Assembly: GCA_045128635.1 (NCBI GenBank) | Contig: JBGVRS010000193.1 | Location: forward strand, 1-64,000 | Direction of reading: 5' to 3' | DNA length: 64,000 nt | Origin: HGM12587 sp045128635 | GTDB taxonomy: Bacteria; Bacillota; Clostridia; Lachnospirales; Lachnospiraceae | Part shown: in pieces, positions 55,981 through 64,000 of the stretch | How positions within the stretch are numbered: the stretch's first letter is position 1 | How the letters are laid out: the number at the start of each line of letters is the position of its first letter | Notes under the pieces: model-generated | What the model saw: only the letters and a program-made list of their open reading frames with translations | Databases searched by the model: none | What the model was told of the DNA's origin: nothing | Program-made: the position numbers and the translations under genes

Positions 55981-56982
55981 TTATCGTTCTTCTCTGAAAT
56001 ATGGAAGCCCCAAACTTGCCGGCGGCTGATTTTCACGCTTGCTGCGCATACTGGTGATTACAAGAACTGCCAATGTAACCACATACGGAATCATTTTGTA
56101 TAATTCCTGGAATTCCATATTGTCCATGCCCGTAGGAATGTACAAATATAAAATATACAGCCCTCCAAACAGGAAGGATGCAAATACACTGACATTTGGA
56201 CGCCAGATTGTAAAAATAACCAAAGCGATCGCCAGCCAGCCTCTGTCACCGAAAGCATCATTGGACCAGATGCCACAGGCATAGTCCATAACATAGTATA
56301 AACCACCCAGACCAGCGATCATACATCCGAGACAAGTCACCATATATTTATACTTTGTAACATTAATTCCGGCTGCGTCTGCAGTGTTCGGATCTTCACC
56401 AATTGCACGAAGATGAAGTCCTGTACGTGTACGTTTCAGCACGTAAGAAGCTATGAATGCAATGATCACGCCCAAATATGCCAAAAATCCATAGGAAAGA
56501 AATAACTTTCCAAACCATCCAAGCTTATCCGCAAAAGGAAGGGTCTTACTAAAATAAGCACTCGTTGCTGACAAGGCAATGGAAGGGACCTCGCTGTCTA
56601 CCAGCTTAATTAAGGAACCTCCGAAGAAATTACCAAAACCAACGCCAAAAGTCGTCATTGTAAGACCAGTTACATTCTGATTCGCACGTAAGGTAACCGT
56701 TAAAAAGCAGTAAAGAAGTCCCATAAGAAGGGAACCTAACAGGCAGCATACCATCGGAATCAGGATTGCCAGCACACCATTCATCTGTGACGGATCTGCC
56801 AAAGAATTTTCATAAAGGAAGGCACCGATTACACCGCTGATTGCACCAACATACATAACACCCGGAATTCCCAGATTCAGGTTACCGGTTTTCTCAGTAA
56901 TGATTTCTCCGGTACTTCCATATAACAAAGGAATCCCCTGTACGATTGCTCTGGGAATAAAATTCAATAAAAAATCAAACAT
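55981..56982 (-). CDS. BMP-family (nucleoside) ABC transporter permease, second subunit
   Basis: The 333-residue protein has eight to ten membrane segments and the BPD_transp_2 pattern: PLLYGSTGEIITEKTGNLNL, GIPGVMYVGA, LRANQNVTGLTMTTFGVGFG, and LHLRAIGEDPNTADAAGINV as cytoplasmic loop. It is the last gene of the operon, two bases after the first permease. It corresponds to NupC/YufQ-type subunits of guanosine/nucleoside uptake systems. Confidence 0.92.
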   Translation of the reverse strand: MFDFLLNFIPRAIVQGIPLLYGSTGEIITEKTGNLNLGIPGVMYVGAISGVIGAFLYENSLADPSQMNGVLAILIPMVCCLLGSLLMGLLYCFLTVTLRANQNVTGLTMTTFGVGFGNFFGGSLIKLVDSEVPSIALSATSAYFSKTLPFADKLGWFGKLFLSYGFLAYLGVIIAFIASYVLKRTRTGLHLRAIGEDPNTADAAGINVTKYKYMVTCLGCMIAGLGGLYYVMDYACGIWSNDAFGDRGWLAIALVIFTIWRPNVSVFASFLFGGLYILYLYIPTGMDNMEFQELYKMIPYVVTLAVLVITSMRSKRENQPPASLGLPYFREER

Positions 56983-56984
56983 GG

Positions 56985-58088
56985 TTACTGTCCCTCCTTC
57001 CCTGCTTTTTTACGAAACTGCAGCTTATAGGTAATAAAGAATTCACATCCGATAATAAAGAACAAAATAATTCCGGTCAAAATATCAGAATAAGAGTGAT
57101 TCAGACCAAAGGCTGTAGAAATCTCACTGGCTCCTCTGTTCATAATAATGATCAGACCACTGGATGCCACCATAATGAATGGATTAAATTTAGACATCCA
57201 GGAAACCAGAACCGCTGTAAATCCCTGTCCTCCTGCAATGGTCGTCGTAACCGTGTGATTGATCCCCCCTACCAAAAGAAGACCTACCAGACCACAGAGA
57301 CCTCCGGAAAGTGCCATGGTACGAATAATTACTTTATTTACTTTAATACCAATATATTTTGCTGTTCTTTCACTTTCACCAACAACAGAAATCTCATATC
57401 CCTGTTTGCTGTAATTCAAATAGATGTACATAAATAATGTAACAATCACTGCTACCAGAATGCTCAGCAGATATTTTGAATCCATAATCTGCGGAAGCCA
57501 GCCCAGGTTAGAGTCCTGATTAATAATACCTATCTTACCGGAACCCTTTGGAACCTCCCAGCGGATTACAAAAAATGCAACCAGCTGTGTCGCAATATAG
57601 TTCATCATCAACGTCGAGAGTGTTTCATTGGTATTCCATTTTGCCTTAAAAAATGCAGGAATCACACCCCAGATCACGCCGGCTGCAATACTTGATAACA
57701 CCATGCAGACAATCAGCATACCATTGGACATTTTATCACTGAAACAAATCATGCAGGCTGCTGCTGCAAGTCCACCAATGAGCACCTGACCTTCTCCACC
57801 AATATTCCAGAATTTCATCTTGAAAGCAGGTGTCAGCGCTAACGAAATCAGCAGCAGAATAGAAATATTCTGAAGCGTTACCCATGTCTTTCTTGTTGAA
57901 CCGAAGGCACCTGTAAAAATTGATTCAAATACATTGAGCGGATTGATCCCAGTGGTAACTGTAGTTACAACTGCACATAACACAAGTGCCAGTACAATCG
58001 CCGCTGCGTAAATTGCCAGGCTCTGATACCACGGAATCGCTCCTCTTTTTACGATATGAAAAAGTGGTTCTTTATTTTTATCATTCAT
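56985..58088 (-). CDS. BMP-family (nucleoside) ABC transporter permease, first subunit
   Basis: The 367-residue membrane protein shows the matching permease pattern: GSTRKTWVTLQNISILLLIS, FKMKFWNIGGEGQVLIGGLA, WNTNETLSTLMMNYIATQLV, and the loop YEISVVGESERTAKYIGIKV. It pairs with the second permease to form the channel. Gene spacing (three bases from the ATPase) shows one operon. Substrate assignment to nucleosides rests on the BMP-type binding protein and family context. Confidence 0.92.
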   Translation of the reverse strand: MNDKNKEPLFHIVKRGAIPWYQSLAIYAAAIVLALVLCAVVTTVTTGINPLNVFESIFTGAFGSTRKTWVTLQNISILLLISLALTPAFKMKFWNIGGEGQVLIGGLAAAACMICFSDKMSNGMLIVCMVLSSIAAGVIWGVIPAFFKAKWNTNETLSTLMMNYIATQLVAFFVIRWEVPKGSGKIGIINQDSNLGWLPQIMDSKYLLSILVAVIVTLFMYIYLNYSKQGYEISVVGESERTAKYIGIKVNKVIIRTMALSGGLCGLVGLLLVGGINHTVTTTIAGGQGFTAVLVSWMSKFNPFIMVASSGLIIIMNRGASEISTAFGLNHSYSDILTGIILFFIIGCEFFITYKLQFRKKAGKEGQ

Positions 58089-58091
58089 AGT

Positions 58092-59612
58092 TTACTGACC
58101 TCCCACTCTGGTCATCAGCATTCCGACCTCATTTTTATTTGTTGTTCTGGCATCCAGAATTCCACTGACCTGACCTCCGCAAAGTACCATAATGCGGTCG
58201 CATAACTGCAGAAGAACATCCAGATCCTCTCCAACGAATACAACTGCAACACCATTCTTCTTCTGCTGATTTACCAGGTCATAAATTGTATAGCTGGAAT
58301 TGATATCAAGTCCACGCACTGCATAAGCGGTCAGAAGCACTGTTGGTGCTGACGCAATTTCACGACCTACCAGAATTTTCTGCACATTTCCTCCGGACAG
58401 TCTTCGAACCGGTGTAGAAAGACCTGCAGTCACAACGCCTAAGCGCTCTACAGTCTTTTTTGCAAGCTTTCTCGGAGTTTTTCGGTCTACAAAAGGTGAA
58501 CGTCCCCGACGGAAAGAACGGAGCATCATATTATCTGTCAGGTTCATATTTCCTACAAGCCCCATGCCAAGTCGGTCCTCCGGAACGAAGGACAATGACA
58601 CACCCATGTCTGAAATTTCCAGTGGATCTTTTCCAATCAGCAATTCTGAGGTTCCGTCATCTTTGATATACTGAATCGTACCGGACTGTACCACCTGAAG
58701 TCCTGCAATTGCTTCTAATAGTTCCTTCTGTCCACATCCGGAAATACCTGCAATCCCAAGGATTTCTCCACTGTTTGCGGTGAAGCTGACATCCTTCAGT
58801 TTCGTAATTCCCTCTTCATTGCAAACAGTCAGACCTTCTACCTGAATACGAGGCTTGGAATTAACCGGTTCCGGTCTTTCAATATTTAATGTTACCTCAC
58901 GCCCTACCATCATGTTGGTCATCTCCTGCACATCCGTGTTGGCAGTAATCAGATCACCAATATATTTTCCGTCACGAAGCACCGCCACGCGGTCAGAAAG
59001 AGATAACACTTCCTGCATCTTGTGAGTAATGATAATGATTGATTTTCCATCTTCCTTCATTTTACGAAGTACCGCAAAAAGCTTCTCAGCTTCCTGAGGA
59101 GTTAAAACTGCTGTCGGCTCATCCAAAATTAAAATATCTGCGCCTCGGTACAGTACCTTTACAATTTCAACTGTCTGCTTTTGAGAAACAGACATATCGT
59201 AAATTTTCTGCTTTGGATCTACTTCAAAACCATATTTCCGGCAGATATGCTCGATTTTTTGTGATGCTTCTTTAATATCCAGCTTTTCGTCCAGACCAAG
59301 AATGATATTTTCTGTCGCAGATAATACATCAACCAGTTTAAAATGCTGATGCACCATACCAATTCCTACGCGAAAAGCGTCCTTTGGTGTTGCAATGACT
59401 TCTTCTTTTCCGTTAATAAAAATCTGACCTTCATCCTGAAAATAAATACCGGAAAGCATGTTCATCAGCGTGGTCTTTCCACTTCCATTTTCACCCAGAA
59501 GTGCTAAAATTTCACCCTTATAAATATCTAAATTCACTTTATCATTTGCAACAACCGTTCCAAATGTTTTCGTAATGTTTCTCAAGGAAACTGCGGGTAT
59601 CCTGTTTTCCAT
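58092..59612 (-). CDS. BMP-family (nucleoside) ABC transporter ATPase with two ABC domains
   Basis: Started at 59612 the protein has 506 residues and two ABC halves. The first has Walker A LLGENGSGKTTLMN, MVHQHFKLV (Q-loop with HQH), VSQKQTVEIVKVLY and ILILDEPTAVLTP. The second has GIAGISGCGQKELLEAI, FVPEDRLGMGLV and LSGGNVQKILVGREI, with a degenerate Walker B (VLLTAYAVRGLD), where other members have EPTRGLD. This double-ABC layout is typical of the RbsA/YufO group. The altered second Walker B suggests that only one site hydrolyses ATP. Confidence 0.93.
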   Translation of the reverse strand: MENRIPAVSLRNITKTFGTVVANDKVNLDIYKGEILALLGENGSGKTTLMNMLSGIYFQDEGQIFINGKEEVIATPKDAFRVGIGMVHQHFKLVDVLSATENIILGLDEKLDIKEASQKIEHICRKYGFEVDPKQKIYDMSVSQKQTVEIVKVLYRGADILILDEPTAVLTPQEAEKLFAVLRKMKEDGKSIIIITHKMQEVLSLSDRVAVLRDGKYIGDLITANTDVQEMTNMMVGREVTLNIERPEPVNSKPRIQVEGLTVCNEEGITKLKDVSFTANSGEILGIAGISGCGQKELLEAIAGLQVVQSGTIQYIKDDGTSELLIGKDPLEISDMGVSLSFVPEDRLGMGLVGNMNLTDNMMLRSFRRGRSPFVDRKTPRKLAKKTVERLGVVTAGLSTPVRRLSGGNVQKILVGREIASAPTVLLTAYAVRGLDINSSYTIYDLVNQQKKNGVAVVFVGEDLDVLLQLCDRIMVLCGGQVSGILDARTTNKNEVGMLMTRVGGQ

Positions 59613-59694
59613 CTTTTGTCCCCTTTCATATAGTGGCTGTCCGCCCCTTTCCTCTGATGCGAAACTCAAACCATCACTTCTTTTCGCTTCATAG

Positions 59695-59728
59695 AAAAAG
59701 GGCGGCGCGGCAAAAATGCTGCACCGCC
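59695..59728 (-). terminator. Attenuator-like hairpin between the binding-protein and ATPase genes
   Basis: On the minus strand GGCGGTGCAGCA pairs with the GCCGCGCCGCC region around TTTTT and is followed by CTTTTTC. It may let only part of the transcripts continue, giving excess binding protein. Confidence 0.75.
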
Positions 59729-59745
59729 TGCTTTACAAATTTTAT

Positions 59746-60975
59746 TTAGAACATTGTATCAAGAAGAGTGATTCCATCGATCTGTACATCAAAGTACGGT
59801 GCTGAACGGAATCCTTCTCCGGATTCGTTAAAGTAACCATCTACGATTACTTCATGATCCGGTGTATATGCAGCATCAGTGTCAACATCAGCCATATAGC
59901 TGTCTAACTGTGCGCCATCTACAGTAAATGTAGTGATATCAAATACATGTACATTTCCAGCAATTAAATCTGCTTTCGCAGCTTCAAGCGCCTCTGCTGT
60001 ACCTTCTGCTACGTTTTCACCAAGATCAGTCAGAAGAACTGCTTCATTTTCAAGACTTCCACACCAGTCAGCCGGGATTGCTTCGCCGTTTGCTACACAT
60101 GTCATCGCATATTCAAAGTATGGTGCCCAGTTAATTCTGGAGGATACTAAGAATGTGTTCGGGCATGCACTTGCTGTACTTCCGTTATAAGAAACGTTTG
60201 GAACACCTGCTGTTTCACATGCTGTAGGAGCACCCATAGAGTCTGCATGCTGGCTAATCAATACACAACCGTTCTGAAGAAGCTTGTTAGCACCTTCTTT
60301 TTCAGCTGTTTCATCATACCAGGAACCTGTAAATGTAACTTCCATAGTCACAGATGGGCATACAGAACGTGCGCCTAAGAAGAATGATGTATAACCTGAA
60401 ATAACTTCTGCGTATGTATAAGCTCCAACATAACCCATTTTCGCCTGTTCTGCAGTGATTTCGCCGTTTTCAATCATTTCATTTAACTTCATACCAGCTA
60501 CGATACCTGCAAGGTAACGTCCGTTATAAATAGAAGCAAATGCATTGTGGTAGTTATCAAGCTCTTCTGTATGAGCTTTTGTACCTGTTGCATGACAGAA
60601 CTGTACTTCCGGATATTCTTTTGCTGCTTCAATCATGTAATCTTCATGTCCAAAGCTGTTTGCAAAAATAAAGTTACATCCAGCGTCAGCAAGTTCACAT
60701 GCTGCTTCGTAGCATTCCTGTCCTTCCGGAATGTTTGTCTTTAAGATTGGTTCAATGCCCATTTTTTCACATGCTTCTTTTGCTCCGTTTAAGAAGTTTA
60801 AGTCGTATGTAGAGTTTTCGTCATGTAAGAAAATAAAACCAGCTTTTACTGCTGCTGTTTCACTTTCTTCTGCTGCTGGCGCATCTGTCTGTGCGTCATC
60901 AGCAGAACCACAGCCAGCAAATGCTGTCACTGTCAATGCGAGAACCATAAGTAAGCTTACAAGTTTCTTTTTCAT
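59746..60975 (-). CDS. BMP-family nucleoside-binding lipoprotein
   Basis: The 409-residue protein has a lipoprotein signal (LVSLLMVLALTVTAFAGC, lipobox AFAGC) and a Med/BMP domain: VKAGFIFLHDENSTYDLNFL, DAGCNFIFANSFGHEDYMIE, YNGRYLAGIVAGMKL, and KMGYVGAYTYAEVISGYTSF. BMP proteins bind purine nucleosides in several Gram-positive bacteria and spirochaetes. It is the first gene of a four-gene operon with its own promoter at 61046-61074. Confidence 0.93.
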   Translation of the reverse strand: MKKKLVSLLMVLALTVTAFAGCGSADDAQTDAPAAEESETAAVKAGFIFLHDENSTYDLNFLNGAKEACEKMGIEPILKTNIPEGQECYEAACELADAGCNFIFANSFGHEDYMIEAAKEYPEVQFCHATGTKAHTEELDNYHNAFASIYNGRYLAGIVAGMKLNEMIENGEITAEQAKMGYVGAYTYAEVISGYTSFFLGARSVCPSVTMEVTFTGSWYDETAEKEGANKLLQNGCVLISQHADSMGAPTACETAGVPNVSYNGSTASACPNTFLVSSRINWAPYFEYAMTCVANGEAIPADWCGSLENEAVLLTDLGENVAEGTAEALEAAKADLIAGNVHVFDITTFTVDGAQLDSYMADVDTDAAYTPDHEVIVDGYFNESGEGFRSAPYFDVQIDGITLLDTMF

Positions 60976-61045
60976 TGTTTTTCTCCTTTTTTCTTGAATA
61001 ATGTGAAATAATTAAATAGAATTGAGTAAACAACTCCAAATTTGA

Positions 61046-61074
61046 ATTTAACAACAATCATTCAAGAATGTCAA
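61046..61074 (-). promoter_or_regulatory. Promoter of the BMP transporter operon
   Basis: On the minus strand TTGACA (61074-61069) and TTAAAT (61051-61046) are 17 bases apart, about 70 bases upstream of the ATG. No purine riboswitch was recognised in the leader. Confidence 0.65.
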
Positions 61075-61139
61075 GCATTTTCCCCAAAAATCAATATCTT
61101 TTCCACTTTCTATAACACCTGGAAAGTCTATACAAAAAC

Positions 61140-62951
61140 TTATTCTACCAGGTACCAATATCCCCCTTGCCGATTTCGTTCATATTCTACAATTCCCTCT
61201 GCTTTCAGTTCTCTCAATCTCGAATATGCCCTGCCCTGGCTCATTTCAAACACTTCCATAATTTCCTTCACGGTCACCTGTTCCTTTGTCATTATGTACT
61301 TTTTAATCCTTTCCCGCATATCTGCAAGCTGTTTATCCCCCTCATAGACATACTCATATTGTATGCGTACCGTATATAAATCCGAATCATCCCTTCCTGC
61401 AGTTTTCTCACAAACTGCTGCCTGATACTTATTAAAGCAAATATCCAGCATCTGATCCTCATGCACCTCAATTTCCTGCACCTTACCAACAACTTCCGCC
61501 TTCAATGCTTCCTTCAGCACATCCCCCTGCTTTAATTCCTCTTTTATCTCCAGCAGACGTTTCTCCATGTCTTCCATTCCGCCCATCTCAGCCCGCAACG
61601 TATCCAATTCGCCGGAATTTTTCTGTACCTGCTCATTTATTTTCCTCACAAATGTCTTGTAGTCCTGGTCATTTAGCACACCGTCCATCAGCTTCTCAAA
61701 TGCTTTCTCCTTATTCCTTTGCAGTTTCTTACGCTCTCTTTCCAGCTTCTTCATCTTTGAAACATAATCCGCACCCGAAAACGTACTCCGCAATATCCGC
61801 ACTGCTTCATCTATCAAATAGCGCTCACTGCCTTCCAAACTTTGAAACCGTTCCATATACGCCTTAAAAATAAACTCCTTTAAGACATCTTCTATCAGAA
61901 AAATCCCCTGACATCCTTCCGGATTATCTTCCTGTTTCGTTCCCTTATTAATGTAATTGGAGCAGACCCACACCGCACGTTTCCCATCTTTTAAGCTTTG
62001 CTTTCTCCGATAAAATACATTTCCACACAGTCCGCAAATGATTTTTCCCGACAATTCATGTGCCCCGCTGCTTTTTGGCATTGCCTGACTCTCTGAAGTA
62101 TTGCATGCTCTGCTTCTCTTGTCCATAATCTCAAGCATCCGATGATAATACTCTCTGCTCACGATTGGCGGCAATGCCTCCTCGCAAAGTACCCATTCCG
62201 TTTCCGGTATCTGTACCACCTTATGCAGGTTAAAATCATATTCCGTACGATGCAAAATGACTGTGCCATACATTCGCGGCGAGCGAAGCATCTTTCTCCA
62301 TGTGGTGGGGGCAATCTTCTTCTGATTTCTGCTACGCACCCCACGCTGAAACATTTCCTTGGAAAGTCGATCAAAGCCATATCCCTGTTCAATCAGCTCA
62401 TATGCATGCCGAATCGCATTCGCTTCTTCTTCATTTACCTCATAAATGTCCTTGCTAATTTTGTTCCAACCAAACATTTCACTGCAGATGTTATAGCCAC
62501 TTTTGTTAGTCTGACGTCGCTTATGAGCATTTTTAATCTTCTTAGAAAGCTCTCTGGAAAATTCCTCTGCCAGAATCGCCTTGATTCCAGTAATCAGACT
62601 ATCCTCCGGGGAGTAAAACTTGTTATCAATGTAAATGTAAAGTCTTGTATTGTTGCGTACGATACAATCCAGAAACAAATACCAGTCCTTGGTGTTACGC
62701 ACCAGTCGGTCAATGGATTTAATCACAATAATAGTGTACTTTTTCTGCTCAATACCTGAAAGCATCTGTTGATATTTACTTCGTTTCGCAGAAGTGGTCC
62801 CAGACTGGCTCTCTACAAACTGATCTACAATCTGCCAGCAGGCGTTCTGTCTTACAATTTCCACACTTTCACGAGCCTGTATCTCGAGAGCATTTTTCTG
62901 ATTTTCTTCCTCTGTGCTGCACCGATTATAAATACAGATTCGTTCCATCAT
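61140..62951 (-). CDS. Large serine recombinase of the PBP element
   Basis: The 603-residue protein has the resolvase domain with the nucleophile in ICIYNRCSTEEENQ (Ser12), KSIDRLVRNTKDW, then the recombinase domain (YGFDRLSKEMFQRGVRSRNQ), a zinc ribbon (KIICGLCGNVFYRRK with WVCSNYI), a coiled coil, and an unusual C-terminal winged helix (VTVKEIMEVFEMSQGRAYSR, then LRELKAEGIVEYERN). It is only distantly similar to the recombinase of the sigE element. It starts at an ATG overlapping the stop of the 39-codon gene and is co-oriented with the PBP gene, so host transcripts can reach it. Confidence 0.95.
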   Translation of the reverse strand: MMERICIYNRCSTEEENQKNALEIQARESVEIVRQNACWQIVDQFVESQSGTTSAKRSKYQQMLSGIEQKKYTIIVIKSIDRLVRNTKDWYLFLDCIVRNNTRLYIYIDNKFYSPEDSLITGIKAILAEEFSRELSKKIKNAHKRRQTNKSGYNICSEMFGWNKISKDIYEVNEEEANAIRHAYELIEQGYGFDRLSKEMFQRGVRSRNQKKIAPTTWRKMLRSPRMYGTVILHRTEYDFNLHKVVQIPETEWVLCEEALPPIVSREYYHRMLEIMDKRSRACNTSESQAMPKSSGAHELSGKIICGLCGNVFYRRKQSLKDGKRAVWVCSNYINKGTKQEDNPEGCQGIFLIEDVLKEFIFKAYMERFQSLEGSERYLIDEAVRILRSTFSGADYVSKMKKLERERKKLQRNKEKAFEKLMDGVLNDQDYKTFVRKINEQVQKNSGELDTLRAEMGGMEDMEKRLLEIKEELKQGDVLKEALKAEVVGKVQEIEVHEDQMLDICFNKYQAAVCEKTAGRDDSDLYTVRIQYEYVYEGDKQLADMRERIKKYIMTKEQVTVKEIMEVFEMSQGRAYSRLRELKAEGIVEYERNRQGGYWYLVE

Positions 62952-63070
62952 TATGATTCGTTCCCGTTGATGATATTTTTCATTTTATTCTTTTCTGACT
63001 CGGTAATGAGTCCGCGCTTATAAAGAATTTCAGCGATATTTAGTAAAAGTTTCTGTCTTTCCCTATCCAC
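62951..63070 (-). CDS. 39-residue recombinase-partner protein
   Basis: A GTG at 63070, with GAGGAGG seven bases upstream, opens a frame starting MDRERQKLLLNIAEILYKRG and ending NIINGNES. It is charged and helical. Its stop TAA overlaps the recombinase ATG, and its GTG overlaps the stop of the PBP 5' frame (TAGTG). The three frames are therefore arranged for coupled translation on one transcript. Small proteins of this kind often precede element recombinases; a recombination directionality role is possible but unproven. Confidence 0.75.
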   Translation of the reverse strand: MDRERQKLLLNIAEILYKRGLITESEKNKMKNIINGNES

Positions 63071-63084
63071 TACATAACCTCCTC

Positions 63085-63091
63085 GTTACAG
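63085..63091. other. Attachment core at the PBP 5' junction
   Basis: GTTACAG (CTGTAAC on the coding strand) matches 54998-55004. It encodes the Cys-Asn of the SxN motif, so either copy preserves the protein sequence. Confidence 0.85.
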
Positions 63092-64000
63092 GAGTTCTGT
63101 ATCCCCTGCACAAAAGTTTCCGCTCCATGCCCTTTCACCTTATGACACCGGATTTTTCGGTCCTCCACAATGGCAAACCCCGGACAGGAAAATGTATCAT
63201 TTACTGATACCTTTCCCTCTTCCAGCGCAATGGTGGATGTGATGATTTTAAAGGTTGATCCCGGCTCATAGGTATCGTTCACGCTCTGATTTCGCCACAT
63301 TTGATTCAGCGCATCATTTTTCTGCTGTTCCGTCATTGTTGTCGTATCCACGCTATCCGGCAAAACAAAAGGATTATTTAGATCAAACTCCGGCACATTG
63401 ACATTGGCATAGATAGCCCCATCCTGCGGATTCATAATAATAATGGACACATACTCCGCTTCTTTTTCCTCCAGCACTTTTTTCGCCGTCTGTTCACAGT
63501 ACATCTGAATATTATAGTCCAGGGTCAGATGCAGATTATTCCCGGGTATTGCCTCGGCTCTTTCTTCCGCTTCTCCATCCAGTTCAATCCCTCTGGCATC
63601 CGTCTGGGTCAGAATCGTACCGTCGATTCCTTTTAAATAATCCTCATAATAGACCTCCAGCCCGATAATTCCCTGATTATCACTTCCTGTAAAGCCTAAT
63701 ACCTTGGAGCACAACGTATCATATGGATAGTATCGTTTAAAATCTTCATCTACTTTTACACCTGCCAAATCGTAACTTCTGATTTTATCCCCGATTTCCT
63801 TATCAACATTTGCTTTAATCCTCTCAATAGAACTTACCTTTTCTACACGTTTACGCACCGTTTCTTCTGATAAACCCAATTCCTTGCACAACACAGAAAT
63901 TACCGTTTCAGGTTCTTCAATCTGACTATGAATTACTGAAACGGTGCAGACTGTACGATTAGTCGCCAAAACCGTTCCATTGCAGTCAACAATCTTCCCC
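63085..64000 (-). CDS. Class B penicillin-binding protein (SpoVD/FtsI family), 5' part (interrupted, runs off the window)
   Basis: The frame is open at the window edge (GKIVDCNGTVLATNRTVCTV, the PBP dimerisation motif). It continues through the linker domain, then the transpeptidase domain with the active-site serine in YEPGSTFKIITSTIALEEGK (STFK) and the second motif SCN in VQGIQNSCN, right at the recombination core. In the integrated state five foreign codons follow and it stops at 63070, giving a protein without the KTG box and thus without activity. The N terminus with its membrane anchor lies outside the window. The lack of a PASTA domain leaves FtsI or SpoVD open. Confidence 0.93.

Larger units (their letters stand above)
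55005..63091. mobile_element. 8,087-bp serine-recombinase element interrupting the PBP gene
   Basis: The segment separates the two halves of one class B PBP gene and is flanked by the 7-bp direct repeat CTGTAAC (coding strand). Removing it rejoins CAG AAC TCC TGT AAC with CCG GTG TTT, restoring QNSCNPVF in frame. It encodes a 39-residue protein and a large serine recombinase at the 5' junction, a four-gene BMP/nucleoside-type ABC transporter, and a type I toxin-antitoxin module near the 3' junction. No conjugation or replication gene is present. Confidence 0.9.

Noticed and set aside
60976..61139. Purine riboswitch in front of the nucleoside-type transporter
   Set aside because: The leader is short and AU-rich and lacks the conserved purine-aptamer core; only a promoter is supported.
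1..64000. CRISPR arrays, tRNA and rRNA genes
   Set aside because: No regularly spaced repeats of CRISPR size, no cloverleaf-like tRNA sequence and no rRNA segments were noticed on either strand.

Overview
The window looks like a chromosomal segment of a spore-forming, gut-type clostridium, most probably a Lachnospiraceae member. The evidence is the gene order of a division and peptidoglycan (dcw) cluster running into spoIIGA-sigE-sigG, moderate-to-low GC with clostridial ribosome binding sites, [FeFe]-hydrogenase maturation genes, and Lachnospiraceae-type mobile gene families (TnpV, MobL relaxase, large serine recombinases). Nearly all host genes lie on the minus strand, so the cluster is read from right to left. 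No rRNA, tRNA or CRISPR array was seen.

Region 1 (1-15.3 kb): a HAD hydrolase fragment, a DMT transporter, an alpha/beta hydrolase, an aldo/keto reductase with ferredoxin tail, then a nine-gene minus-strand operon (11916 down to 3101). The operon order is TM1266-family regulator, FecCD-type permease, ABC ATPase, HydE-like radical SAM enzyme, NifH-like reductase, two divergent nitrogenase-component-1-like proteins, binding lipoprotein and HydF. A strong promoter and a roughly 170-nt leader with mutually exclusive terminator and antiterminator pairing precede it, which suggests an undescribed riboswitch-like control. A MATE exporter, a YbaK deacylase and alanine dehydrogenase follow.

Region 2 (15.3-25.4 kb): a probably 5'-truncated ORF6N protein overlapped by a type I toxin (Hol_Tox-like) cassette; an acidic lipoprotein downstream of a MerR gene remnant; a polyamine ABC operon (xre-cupin regulator, potA with an extra C-terminal block, potB, and a potC-potD fusion); glycerate kinase; and sigG.

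Region 3 (25.4-45.5 kb), the main discovery: sigE is split in codon 125 by an 18,476-bp element (25817-44292). The element encodes a large serine recombinase, TnpV, a BlaI/BlaR1-like pair, a MobL relaxase with a MobQ-type oriT, a DnaC-like loader, a RepA-like initiator, ParM/ParR partition genes, an HNH protein, a DUF4143 ATPase, a STAND NTPase plus SIR2-like operon, and an XRE regulator. Recombination at a central AA dinucleotide would restore sigE exactly (247 codons including stop). It would also give a circle whose attP is a near-perfect palindrome. This has the logic of the Bacillus sigK skin element, but in sigE and on a plasmid-like backbone.

Region 4 (45.5-64 kb): spoIIGA, aroD/aroE, ftsZ, ftsQ, murA, spoVE/ftsW-like, murD, mraY, then a class B penicillin-binding protein gene (spoVD/ftsI family). 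That gene is itself split, directly after its SxN motif, by a second element of 8,087 bp (55005-63091). This element carries another serine recombinase with a 39-residue partner, a nucleoside-type BMP ABC transporter and a second type I toxin-antitoxin module. The 7-bp repeat CTGTAAC at both ends lets excision rejoin the reading frame. Two genes of one sporulation/cell-wall cluster are thus reversibly interrupted by unrelated recombinase elements, which is the most unusual property of the window.
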